NCBI GenBank assembly: GCA_030603365.1
Contig: JAUVXV010000008.1
Location: forward strand, 62,001-126,000
From: Candidatus Heimdallarchaeota archaeon
GTDB taxonomy: Archaea > Asgardarchaeota > Heimdallarchaeia > Heimdallarchaeales > Heimdallarchaeaceae
DNA length: 64,000 nt
Direction of reading: 5' to 3'
Below the pieces are notes generated by a model that saw only the letters and a program-made list of their open reading frames with translations, was not told the DNA's origin and did not search any database. Positions 1 through 6,790 of this stretch are shown here, piece by piece (the first letter of the stretch is position 1; the number at the start of each line of letters is the position of its first letter). A program made the translations under genes and the position numbers.

Positions 1-61
1 TTGCTGCATTTGCAACTGCTTCATCTCCAGTCATACCTTTAACTTCTCTTATTCCACTCAT
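1..61 (-). CDS. porA: Pyruvate:ferredoxin oxidoreductase alpha subunit, N-terminal fragment (partial)
   Basis: Only the first 20 codons lie in the window; the gene continues beyond base 1. The start reads MSGIREVKGMTGDEAVANAA, which looks like the start of the alpha subunit of archaeal four-subunit pyruvate/2-oxoacid:ferredoxin oxidoreductases, which bind and oxidise pyruvate to acetyl-CoA. Its ATG overlaps the porD stop in an ATGA (58-61). A strong Shine-Dalgarno-like GGAGGGT lies about 8 nt upstream inside porD, so translation is probably coupled. The identification rests mainly on the porC-porD-porA order. Confidence 0.75.
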   Translation of the reverse strand, partial: MSGIREVKGMTGDEAVANAA

Positions 62-378
62 CTTGTAACCCTCCTTATTTCAATTGCATCAACAGGACAA
101 TTTTTCGCACAAATCCCACAACCTTTGCAGAATTGAGTATCACATTCAGCTTTCATTTCATCGTCCATAATAATAGCAGAATCAGGACAGTAGTAGAAGC
201 AATTCATACAGCTGATACACTTCTCTTTATCTATTATAGCCTTAAATGCACTCCAGTCCCCTGTTTTATATGCATAAGCTGAGTGGTAGGGCACAATTCC
301 ACCTTCAGGTAGTTTAGATGCACCCCATTTTTCTTTTACCCATCTTTCAAATTCATCTGGTGCTTCTTTTACCATCAT
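58..378 (-). CDS. porD: Pyruvate:ferredoxin oxidoreductase delta subunit (2[4Fe-4S] ferredoxin)
   Basis: A 106-residue ferredoxin-type electron-transfer subunit that passes electrons from the thiamine-diphosphate site to free ferredoxin. Two complete cluster motifs are visible: CISCMNCFYYCP (Cys 54, 57, 60, 64) and CKGCGICAKNCP (Cys 84, 87, 90, 94). An extra Cys sits at about 79. The roughly 50-residue N-terminal extension before the first cluster, with YKTGDW just ahead of it, is typical of PorD. The start overlaps the porC end by 4 nt (375-378) and follows a GAGAGG-type ribosome site. The stop overlaps the porA start. Cytoplasmic; certain at the family level, while substrate (pyruvate versus another 2-oxoacid) is inferred. 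Confidence 0.92.
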   Translation of the reverse strand: MMVKEAPDEFERWVKEKWGASKLPEGGIVPYHSAYAYKTGDWSAFKAIIDKEKCISCMNCFYYCPDSAIIMDDEMKAECDTQFCKGCGICAKNCPVDAIEIRRVTR

Positions 379-938
379 TCAACCTCTCCGAACGCTCTAT
401 TAATCGCAACTTCATTCTTTTCTCCCAATACCCCTCTAAAACGATTAAGAGTAACTTTGACTAAGCTTTCAAGTTTAACAATATTGGTTACTTTGATTAG
501 TGCTCCAAGCATTACCAGATTTGGAACATTTCTCCCAATTTCCTCTGTAGCAATTTTTGATCCATTAACCTTGTAAATATTTGCATGAACTCCTTCGAAA
601 AATTTCACTAGATTATCCTTCATGCCATCATAATTTACTACAATTGTTCCTCCATCTTTCAATCCTTTTGCTACAGGAACATCATCAAGTAAAGTTGGGT
701 CTATAACTACCACAATATGTGGTTCATAAACCTCAGTTTTTTCTGTGAAAGGTTCAGGAGATATTCGAGCATATGAGGTAACAGGTGCTCCTGCTCTTTC
801 TGGACCAAAATTGGGAAATGCATGGACATATTGTCCTTCTAAAATAGCTGCTTCAGCCAATAATCTCGACGCGGTAACTGCCCCTTGACCACCTCTACCG
901 TTTATTCTTATATCAGTGATTTCAGCCACCATAATCAC
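375..938 (-). CDS. porC: Pyruvate:ferredoxin oxidoreductase gamma subunit
   Basis: 187 residues, the usual length for the gamma subunit of archaeal 2-oxoacid:ferredoxin oxidoreductases. The N-terminal GRGGQGAVTASRLLAEAA (about residues 14-31) is the family's glycine-rich signature. FGPERAGAPV, about 30 residues later, is also characteristic. The start is GTG at 938 or ATG at 932; an AAGGTGAT stretch overlaps this point. It is the first gene of a porC-porD-porA operon joined by ATGA overlaps. Together with iorAB at 57-59.5 kb it points to ferredoxin-dependent oxidation of 2-oxoacids. Confidence 0.92.
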   Translation of the reverse strand: MIMVAEITDIRINGRGGQGAVTASRLLAEAAILEGQYVHAFPNFGPERAGAPVTSYARISPEPFTEKTEVYEPHIVVVIDPTLLDDVPVAKGLKDGGTIVVNYDGMKDNLVKFFEGVHANIYKVNGSKIATEEIGRNVPNLVMLGALIKVTNIVKLESLVKVTLNRFRGVLGEKNEVAINRAFGEVE

Positions 939-1123
939 CTTGATTTGTCATTATTAACCCACTGTACTGGACGGAAAACACGCATAAATTAAAGTTTATG
1001 ATGTAACCCCAATGCTATATGAGATAAAGTTACTATGTATGAGACAGTTATTTAAAACCTCTTTTCATTTATTGAGAAATAACAAAATACAAAATTTAGA
1101 ACACTGAAGGTTGAGATAGAAAA

Positions 1124-1675
1124 TTACTTTTCTGCTTCAATAGATTTATCTATCATCATATCTGTCAGGTGGAAGTATATTTCTGTTATGTTTGTTCCTT
1201 CCTTAGCAGATACTTCGTAGTATGGTAATTCTTCTAATTTGTAAAGTTCTCTCTTCTTTTCAGCATAAGCTAAAGCTTGTTCTTGAGTCACCCTTCTTTC
1301 TTCAGAAATATCAGCTTTATTACCGATTAGAATTGCAGGAATTATTTCTTCACAATTGGAATAAACTTCTTCAAACCATTTATCTAGATTTTCGAAAGAT
1401 TCTTCATCTGCTATGTCATAGACTACTAGAACTCCATAGCTTCCTTTGTAATATAGGGGGCGTACATAGGAAAAACGATCGTGACTACCTGTATCCCAAG
1501 TTTGTAATTTAACTTGTTTCCCCTGGACTTCTATATCTTTAACTGAAAACTCCACTCCGATAGTTGGTAAATATCTTTCTCTAAAAGTACCAGTTGCAAA
1601 TCTCAATGTAATTGAGGTTTTACCTACACCTGGTGAACCAACTATAATTGTTTTAAATAGATAGTCAAACAGCAA
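1124..1675 (-). CDS. Rab/Ras-like small GTPase with altered G3 (switch II) motif
   Basis: A 183-residue single-domain GTPase. G1 is GSPGVGKT (13-20), the switch I threonine is T38 followed by Rab-like IGVEF, G4 is NKAD (119-122), and G5 is SAK (156-158). The G3 motif, canonically WDTAGQE in Rab proteins, reads WDTGSHD (60-66). The invariant glycine is therefore shifted or replaced by Ser, and the catalytic glutamine position is His. This predicts slow or absent intrinsic GTP hydrolysis, or an unusual switch. There is no C-terminal prenylation cysteine. The start is TTG at 1675, with no ATG upstream in frame. Such expanded Rab-like GTPases are an Asgard hallmark. It is transcribed alone, and its partner is unknown. 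Confidence 0.9.
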   Translation of the reverse strand: MLFDYLFKTIIVGSPGVGKTSITLRFATGTFRERYLPTIGVEFSVKDIEVQGKQVKLQTWDTGSHDRFSYVRPLYYKGSYGVLVVYDIADEESFENLDKWFEEVYSNCEEIIPAILIGNKADISEERRVTQEQALAYAEKKRELYKLEELPYYEVSAKEGTNITEIYFHLTDMMIDKSIEAEK

Positions 1676-1753
1676 TGCTATTCACTAATTCTAATCCCCT
1701 AAATTCTTTCTTAAAGTTATTGAAAGTTGTAGCTAACCTTTTCAAGACGAAAG

Positions 1754-1762
1754 TTATATAAT
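1754..1762 (+). promoter_or_regulatory. TATA-like box for the P-loop kinase gene
   Basis: TTATATAAT centred about 28 nt before the GTG at 1786. That spacing places the expected transcription start at the start codon, so the mRNA is probably leaderless. Assigned by pattern only. Confidence 0.45.
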
Positions 1763-1785
1763 CTCTTGAATTCAGATATTATATT

Positions 1786-2346
1786 GTGAAATTTCTTGTA
1801 ATTTTTGGTCCTCCAGCTACTGGAAAAATGACTGTTGGTCAAGAACTCTCTAAAATCACATCATTGAAACTTCTTCATAATCACCTGACTATTGAACTGC
1901 TCTTGAATTTTTTTGATTATGGAACTCCTAAATTTGTTTTGCTGAATAACGAATTTAGGCAAAGAATCATGGAAGAATCAGCTTCAAGTGATCTTCCAGG
2001 GCTAATTTTCACTTTTGTTTGGGGATTGAATGTAGCAAAGGATAGAGAGTACATAGACCAAATGAGTGAAATATTTAGCAGAAATGGTGGAACAACATAT
2101 TATGTTGAGTTATATTGTGAATTGGATGAGAGGTTAAAAAGAAATAGAGGAGATTCAAGACTTGCTGAAAAACCATCAAAGAGGGATCATGATTTATCAG
2201 AAAAAAGACTTCTAGAAATTGAAAAGACCTATACTATGAATACTAATGGTGAGTTTTTTTACAAAGAAAACTATATCAAAATTGATAACACCAAACTTAG
2301 CGCTAAGGAAGTAGCAGAAAAAATAAAGGAAGAATTTGGGATATGA
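1786..2346 (+). CDS. P-loop (AAA/shikimate-kinase-like) nucleotide kinase
   Basis: A 186-residue protein beginning MKFLVIFGPPATGKMTVGQE, with Walker A GPPATGKM at residues 8-15, followed by an HNHLTIELL segment. This arrangement resembles small P-loop kinases annotated as AAA family or shikimate-kinase-like, which probably phosphorylate a small metabolite or nucleic acid end. The C-terminal half has a lid-like Arg/Lys-rich segment (RLKRNRGDSRLAEKPSKRD). The substrate cannot be read from the sequence. The GTG start is favoured by a TATA-like box 28 nt upstream. The stop abuts the stop of the convergent KaiC-like gene with no gap. Confidence 0.65.
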   Translation: MKFLVIFGPPATGKMTVGQELSKITSLKLLHNHLTIELLLNFFDYGTPKFVLLNNEFRQRIMEESASSDLPGLIFTFVWGLNVAKDREYIDQMSEIFSRNGGTTYYVELYCELDERLKRNRGDSRLAEKPSKRDHDLSEKRLLEIEKTYTMNTNGEFFYKENYIKIDNTKLSAKEVAEKIKEEFGI

Positions 2347-3156
2347 TTAAAACGTTTCCTCATTTTCATAATAAGGAATAATTTTTCCACTAATGAATTC
2401 GAAAAGAATTGGATCTCCCGTTAATTCTGGCTTACCTTTTACATTTATCACTCTTACTTCAGTTATTGGTCTATCTGCTTTAGTCTTAGATTTAGATACA
2501 CGTATGGTAACGTCACAGTTGTGCTCTATTGCTCTAACTAACAGAGGGTCATGAGCATCATGGTGAAGAATGAATACAGTAACCGAACCTTCAATTTTGT
2601 TTGCTGCTAATCTGTTTTGCAAGAAGGAGAATAGTATCTTTTTACTTTCATCAGATGCATATATTATTGAAGAAAGTGAAACTACAATCCCTCTCTTCAA
2701 TACTTTCTGATTTTGAACATGTAGAAAAGATCTTCTAATTGTTTCATTAATCTCTCTTGGCTGACTCAGATTATGAACAGCATTTTCGTGAGTTGTTTTA
2801 ACGTCTGTATAACCAAAAGGGTTACTAAAAGCATCAATAAACTTTAGTCTTCCTGTTGCTTCAAGCATCTCAGGATTAACACCTATACCGTTCATTACTT
2901 CGTTATAGTAGCTATATGGATGTTCTGTGGAAAAGATATATCCATATTCTCCGGATCTTAATCCCTCTGCTAGAAACTGTAAAACGAAAGGATCTGCTTC
3001 TGCGCCTATTTCATCTTCAATTAAAACATTAGATCCCGCTGGAACCCCTCCTCCAAGTATTTCATCTAAAGTTGGTATTCCAAATGTAAAAAGTTTCTTT
3101 TCTACTGAATCAGAATTTGTTGAAAACATAGGATTCATCTCATATATTCTAATCAA
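2347..3156 (-). CDS. KaiC/RecA-like protein lacking a functional Walker A motif
   Basis: 269 residues with the RecA/KaiC-type opening GIPTLDEILGGGVPAGSNVL. The intact KaiC-like protein at 40174-40893 has GPAGAGKST at the nucleotide loop, whereas this protein has EDEIGAEAD, with no P-loop lysine. Downstream it keeps the family layout (YIFSTEHPYSY, FLQNRL, VFILHHD). It is therefore probably a nucleotide-independent adaptor or regulatory member, a role that is inferred. The start could be TTG 3156 or ATG 3138; a TATA-like TATTTTAATA lies about 21 nt before the first. The gene follows the Cys-rich gene on the same strand after a 45-nt gap. Confidence 0.7.
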   Translation of the reverse strand: MIRIYEMNPMFSTNSDSVEKKLFTFGIPTLDEILGGGVPAGSNVLIEDEIGAEADPFVLQFLAEGLRSGEYGYIFSTEHPYSYYNEVMNGIGVNPEMLEATGRLKFIDAFSNPFGYTDVKTTHENAVHNLSQPREINETIRRSFLHVQNQKVLKRGIVVSLSSIIYASDESKKILFSFLQNRLAANKIEGSVTVFILHHDAHDPLLVRAIEHNCDVTIRVSKSKTKADRPITEVRVINVKGKPELTGDPILFEFISGKIIPYYENEETF

Positions 3157-3201
3157 ATCTTTGGGTTTTCGAATATTAAAATATAGTGCTAGCTATCAAC
3201 C

Positions 3202-3531
3202 TTAGTTAAGTTTCTTGGTTAGTTTCTTTCTTAGTTTGTCATCCAATTGGTTAGGAGTCATGTAATCATATTGATTGTATTGTACTTTATTTTTGAATTT
3301 TGGATTAGCTTTTTGAAGAGATTTAATTGGTCTAAGACATTGTCCATTATCACCCATCTTTCTTTCTCTACATTCAGCATAAATACACATAGAACCTAGA
3401 CATTCCACATCGTCCATAGTACAGTTGAAAGACTTTTTCCCATTATTATTAACGATTCTAAGCATTCTTTTGCTACAGAAAAAAGATTTACAAGTTAGCT
3501 TGCATTCTTGATCATTTGAACTGGCTGTCAT
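3202..3531 (-). CDS. Small cysteine-rich protein of unknown function
   Basis: 109 residues with nine cysteines, all in the first two thirds: CKLTCKSFFC, then single Cys in FNC, EC, MC, EC and QC. A basic, Lys-rich tail ends KLRKKLTKKLN. No named domain was recognised. The Cys spacing would suit a zinc- or iron-sulfur-binding fold. There is no signal peptide. Its ATG overlaps the stop of the carS remnant in an ATGA (3528-3531), an arrangement normally seen between functional operon genes. Function is not assigned. Confidence 0.6.
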   Translation of the reverse strand: MTASSNDQECKLTCKSFFCSKRMLRIVNNNGKKSFNCTMDDVECLGSMCIYAECRERKMGDNGQCLRPIKSLQKANPKFKNKVQYNQYDYMTPNQLDDKLRKKLTKKLN

Positions 3532-3741
3532 AGAAAAATACTTGCTATAATTCCAGCTATGAGTCCACTAAATAATCCTCGAAGTGTCTTAAGATCGCCT
3601 AGAATTCTTTTTCCATCGATGAAATTATTGTAAGCATCAACAGGATATCCCCCCACCAAAAATTGCTGGAGCTGCATTAGAAACAAATATTGGGAGGGCA
3701 AAAAGGATAGCTAAATCTACATAACATGAAGCCCATAATTT
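3528..3741 (-). pseudogene. carS: CDP-archaeol synthase (CarS/DUF46) remnant
   Basis: Reading the minus strand gives LFALPIFVSNAAPAIFGGG followed, after a one-base shift, by YPVD, FIDGKRILGDLKTLRGLF and a hydrophobic stretch ending in TGA. These are the CarS hallmarks (ANAAP, FGGG, PID, DGKRILGDxKTxRG); the family adds CDP to unsaturated archaeol. Only about 65 of an expected 170 residues remain. There is no in-frame start codon: a TGA lies just upstream. The frame breaks in a G6 run (C6 on the plus strand, 3649-3654), and the C-terminal membrane segments are missing. A functional copy must presumably exist elsewhere. A homopolymer sequencing error could explain the frameshift but not the truncation. 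Confidence 0.75.
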
Positions 3742-3866
3742 TCACATCAAGTAAACAACATTTGTTAAAAATCACTCTATTTAAAATATGCGAAGAAGGA
3801 TAAGTCGTAGATTCTTAAATTAAAATAACAAAAAGATTAATTGTAAGTACCACTATTTCTTTATGA

Positions 3867-4919
3867 ATGTATGATTTAGCTTTCATTTATTCCGATATTT
3901 TCAAAAAACATGCGATGGACAGAGCTCATCCTGAATCGCCTCTTCGTTTAGATGAAATAATGAAAGCAGTAAATGAAATTCAGAGCGAAAAAAAATACAA
4001 TATTGCTACGTTATTACCAGAAATAATAGATGAAGAATATCTTCTATCTGTTCATGTTACTGATTACATAGACAAAATAAGAGCAATTTCTAAAGGTGGA
4101 GGAGGGATGATCACCATTGATACAACTCTCAATGAACATACATTCTTCATAGCCAAGTATGCTGCAGGAGCAACCAAACAGGCTGCTCAATTAGTAGATG
4201 AAAATAAAGCAAGAAAAAGTTTTGCTGTTGTAAGACCTCCAGGACATCATGCAGAGAGTACTTCAGCTGGAGGATTTTGTTATTTTAACAATATAGCTAT
4301 AGCAGCTGAATGGTTAGTTCAATATAAAGGATATAACAAAGTTGCAATTATAGATATTGATCATCATTTCGGAAATGGCACATCCCACATTTTTTATCAT
4401 AGAAAAGATGTTTTTTATCTCTCTATACACGCTCATCCTAGATATTCATATCCAGGTTCAGGTTATTCAAATGAGATAGGGGTTGTTGACGCTAAAGGAT
4501 ATAATGTGAATGTAACTCTTTTACCGGGTATCAATGGCTATGATTGGTTGCATTCACTAAAATTCTCTTTGAACATAGTGAAACAATATCAACCAGAGAT
4601 AATACTAGTTTCAGTAGGATTTGATTCATTAGCTGGTGATCCCGTTGGTATCATGAATGTGGAACCTAATGCATTCTATGGTGCAGGATTTCTCTTAAAT
4701 CAATTCGCTGAAGAGATCTGTGAAGGGAAAATCGTCTGTACTTTAGAGGGAGGATACAAAAGAGATCAACTTAAAGCTGTGAGTAAGAAGTTCATTTTAG
4801 GACTGCTTGGGAACAAACCAGACTTTATCCATCAATTGGAAAGAAGCAAAGTTACTGAACATACTGCTAAAATGTTGAACCAAGTTAAGAGAGAGCATCA
4901 GAACTATTGGCGATTTTAA
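3867..4919 (+). CDS. Histone deacetylase family / acetylpolyamine amidohydrolase-like deacetylase
   Basis: 350 residues, a full arginase-fold zinc deacetylase. Motifs in order: RPPGHH (123-128), GFCYFNN (136-142), DIDHHFGNGT (163-172) carrying ligands D165 and H167, VGFDSLAGDP with the third ligand D253, and the catalytic-tyrosine motif LEGGY near residue 294. Candidate substrates are acetyl-lysine proteins, acetylated polyamines or other N-acetyl compounds; the sequence does not decide. The N-terminal HPESPLRLDEI also fits the family. It is transcribed alone. AT-rich DNA upstream includes TATA-like CTTAAATTA about 50 nt before the ATG. Confidence 0.9.
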   Translation: MYDLAFIYSDIFKKHAMDRAHPESPLRLDEIMKAVNEIQSEKKYNIATLLPEIIDEEYLLSVHVTDYIDKIRAISKGGGGMITIDTTLNEHTFFIAKYAAGATKQAAQLVDENKARKSFAVVRPPGHHAESTSAGGFCYFNNIAIAAEWLVQYKGYNKVAIIDIDHHFGNGTSHIFYHRKDVFYLSIHAHPRYSYPGSGYSNEIGVVDAKGYNVNVTLLPGINGYDWLHSLKFSLNIVKQYQPEIILVSVGFDSLAGDPVGIMNVEPNAFYGAGFLLNQFAEEICEGKIVCTLEGGYKRDQLKAVSKKFILGLLGNKPDFIHQLERSKVTEHTAKMLNQVKREHQNYWRF

Positions 4920-4947
4920 CAAAATTAATAAAAAAAGGCAATAATTT

Positions 4948-4955
4948 TTTAAATA
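4948..4955 (+). promoter_or_regulatory. TATA-like box for the UMF1-like transporter
   Basis: TTTAAATA within an AT-rich tract, centred 24 nt before the ATG at 4976. This is one of the clearest leaderless-type promoters in the window. Confidence 0.55.
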
Positions 4956-4975
4956 GCTAGTTTATTTCGATTCCT

Positions 4976-6376
4976 ATGTCTGAAGTTTTTGAAGAAGAGG
5001 TTGAATTAGAAACTAAAACATCTAAACTCAACGTTTTCAAATGGTCAATGTACGATTTAGCAAACACAATTTATTCTATGATAATTGTTAGTTTGATTAT
5101 CAATCGTTATGTGTTAGTAATAGGACAAGTAGAACATGGGATGGAATATGGTGAAGCTAGCTTCATTTTTGGAATAGTAGCAGCTGCTATGCAAGTAATC
5201 ACTGCAATTGGTATGCCTATAATGGGAGCTTTAAGTGATACTACAGGTAGAAGAAAACCATTTGTTCTTGTTTTAACAGGTGTAATACTACTATTCTCTA
5301 GTCTTCTCGGTTTATTCCACAATATTTCAATAGTATTGATTCTTTATGTAATTGCCAATATTGCATATCAATGGAGTCTTGCGTTTTATGATGCAATGTT
5401 ACCTTTTATAGCTAACCCAAAAGATGTCGGGAAAGTTGGAGGATTTGGTGTAGCTTTTGGTTACTTAGGAACAATAATCTCATTGTTGGTTATGTTTCCA
5501 TTAATAATGTATTATGGTGATGTTATTAGTAAAGATCCAAATGATATTGTAGCTAATCTATCATATGGTTATACAGGTGAATGGTGGGTTTTTGTTATCC
5601 CGATGGCACTTTTTGCTGTATTTGGAATTCCTTTGATTTTCGTTAAAGAAAGACAAAAAAAGAAAAAGATGTCAGAACAGAAAGATATACTTAAAAAGAC
5701 CTTTAGACAGCTTGGCAGGACTTTTAAAGAAATAAGAAAACATCGTCAGATGTTTATCTTTGTGATAGCATACTTCTTTATTGCAGATGTAGCAAACGTT
5801 ATTGTAGCTTATATGACTCCTTTAGTGACTGATGCACTTCAAATTGAAGGTGCGGGTATTTCAAAAGACCTTTTTGCAATAATTTTCATAATTATTGCGA
5901 CTGTAGCAGCTGTAGCTTTCACATACTTCATTGGTAGATTTGCAGAAAAATATGGTGCTAAAAACGCTTTCTTCCTTGTTGGAGGATTATGGGCTCTTGC
6001 TTTGCTTTTAGGAATATTAGGAATATTTGTATGGGCACCCATAACAATTGGATTTAATTTTCCATTTATCATGATGATTTTAATGGGATGTTCAGCTGGT
6101 GTAGCTTTAGGAGGTACCTGGACAGCTCAAAGAGTTATGGTTATGGAATTAGCTCCCAAAGAGAAATTCGGAGAGTACTTTGGATTCTCAAAGCTAAGTG
6201 GGAAGGTTTCTTCAGCATTAGGACCTATTATCTTTGGAGCAATTTTACTAGCTCTTGATCCAATAATCAGTTTCAAAGCATATGGAGTAGCCATGGCTGT
6301 TGTTGGTGGAATAATGGCAATAGGTTTAGTAATTATGGCTTTTGTCCGTCCTGAAAAATCAGCAAGAAACTACTAA
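4976..6376 (+). CDS. MFS transporter, UMF1/Atg22-like
   Basis: 466 residues with about 12 hydrophobic segments split by a basic central loop (KERQKKKKMSEQKD, around residue 225). The opening FKWSMYDLANTIYSMIIVS resembles the W-x-YDxANS signature of the UMF1/Atg22 branch of the major facilitator superfamily. An MFS motif A follows in loop 2-3 (GALSDTTGRRKP). It is probably an integral cytoplasmic-membrane exporter or amino-acid permease; the substrate is unknown. The leaderless ATG is supported by the box at 4948-4955. A nine-T run at 6428-6436 probably terminates the transcript. Confidence 0.8.
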   Translation: MSEVFEEEVELETKTSKLNVFKWSMYDLANTIYSMIIVSLIINRYVLVIGQVEHGMEYGEASFIFGIVAAAMQVITAIGMPIMGALSDTTGRRKPFVLVLTGVILLFSSLLGLFHNISIVLILYVIANIAYQWSLAFYDAMLPFIANPKDVGKVGGFGVAFGYLGTIISLLVMFPLIMYYGDVISKDPNDIVANLSYGYTGEWWVFVIPMALFAVFGIPLIFVKERQKKKKMSEQKDILKKTFRQLGRTFKEIRKHRQMFIFVIAYFFIADVANVIVAYMTPLVTDALQIEGAGISKDLFAIIFIIIATVAAVAFTYFIGRFAEKYGAKNAFFLVGGLWALALLLGILGIFVWAPITIGFNFPFIMMILMGCSAGVALGGTWTAQRVMVMELAPKEKFGEYFGFSKLSGKVSSALGPIIFGAILLALDPIISFKAYGVAMAVVGGIMAIGLVIMAFVRPEKSARNY

Positions 6377-6581
6377 TCTTTTCTTTTCTAATAAAAATAG
6401 CAAGGAAAGGATTATTTTTCCTCTTCCTTTTTTTTTGTCCATTTTGATTATTTCTAACTAAACCTGCATAGAGTATTATTGAAGCTACTGTAACGATTAA
6501 AAATAAACAGAAAAAGAATGAGAACAGAACGAGTTTCGAGTTATGATGTTTTTTCTTTTTTTTCTCAGTTAATTGGACCAA
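6333..6581 (-). CDS. Possible small single-span membrane protein (doubtful)
   Basis: An 82-codon frame with a TTG start. A Lys/His-rich N-terminus is followed by one 25-residue hydrophobic span (SKLVLFSFFFCLFLIVTVAS onward) and a basic stretch. Its last 44 bases overlap the 3' end of the transporter gene tail to tail. Part of its Lys-rich region is simply the complement of the T-rich terminator tract, so the frame may be accidental. No family was recognised. Confidence 0.2.
   Translation of the reverse strand: MVQLTEKKKKKHHNSKLVLFSFFFCLFLIVTVASIILYAGLVRNNQNGQKKRKRKNNPFLAIFIRKEKISSFLLIFQDGQKP
6428..6436 (+). terminator. Poly-T terminator after the UMF1-like gene
   Basis: Nine consecutive T residues in a pyrimidine-rich tract about 50 nt after the stop codon, matching the U-rich termination signals of archaeal RNA polymerase. 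Confidence 0.5.
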
Positions 6582-6760
6582 AAGCGACAGTATCCACTAA
6601 TAGTGTATAACAATTTATTTTATTTTGTCGCTCATTCTTCAACATCAATACTCAAGACAGAATTCCTCTCAGAAGTCTTAAAAGGTTGTCGATGAATTAG
6701 AATCAGACTATTATAGAGAGATAATTGTTTGTTCTTTTCTCTATATTACATACAATAACA

Positions 6761-6770
6761 GTTTTAATTT
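6761..6770 (+). promoter_or_regulatory. TATA-like box for the MoxR gene
   Basis: GTTTTAATTT centred about 26 nt before the ATG at 6791, consistent with a leaderless transcript. Confidence 0.4.
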
Positions 6771-6790
6771 CTCTCTCTTTAGTGTAAATA

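Larger units (their letters stand above)
6377..6790. other. 414-nt intergenic region
   Basis: It holds the T9 run after the transporter gene, the doubtful small minus-strand frame, and the MoxR promoter near 6761-6770. No RNA gene, repeat or convincing additional gene was seen between 6582 and 6760. Confidence 0.5.

Noticed and set aside
1222..1512. Plus-strand 96-codon frame
   Set aside because: It is antisense to the small GTPase, whose motifs are unambiguous; its translation is low-complexity and has no domain.
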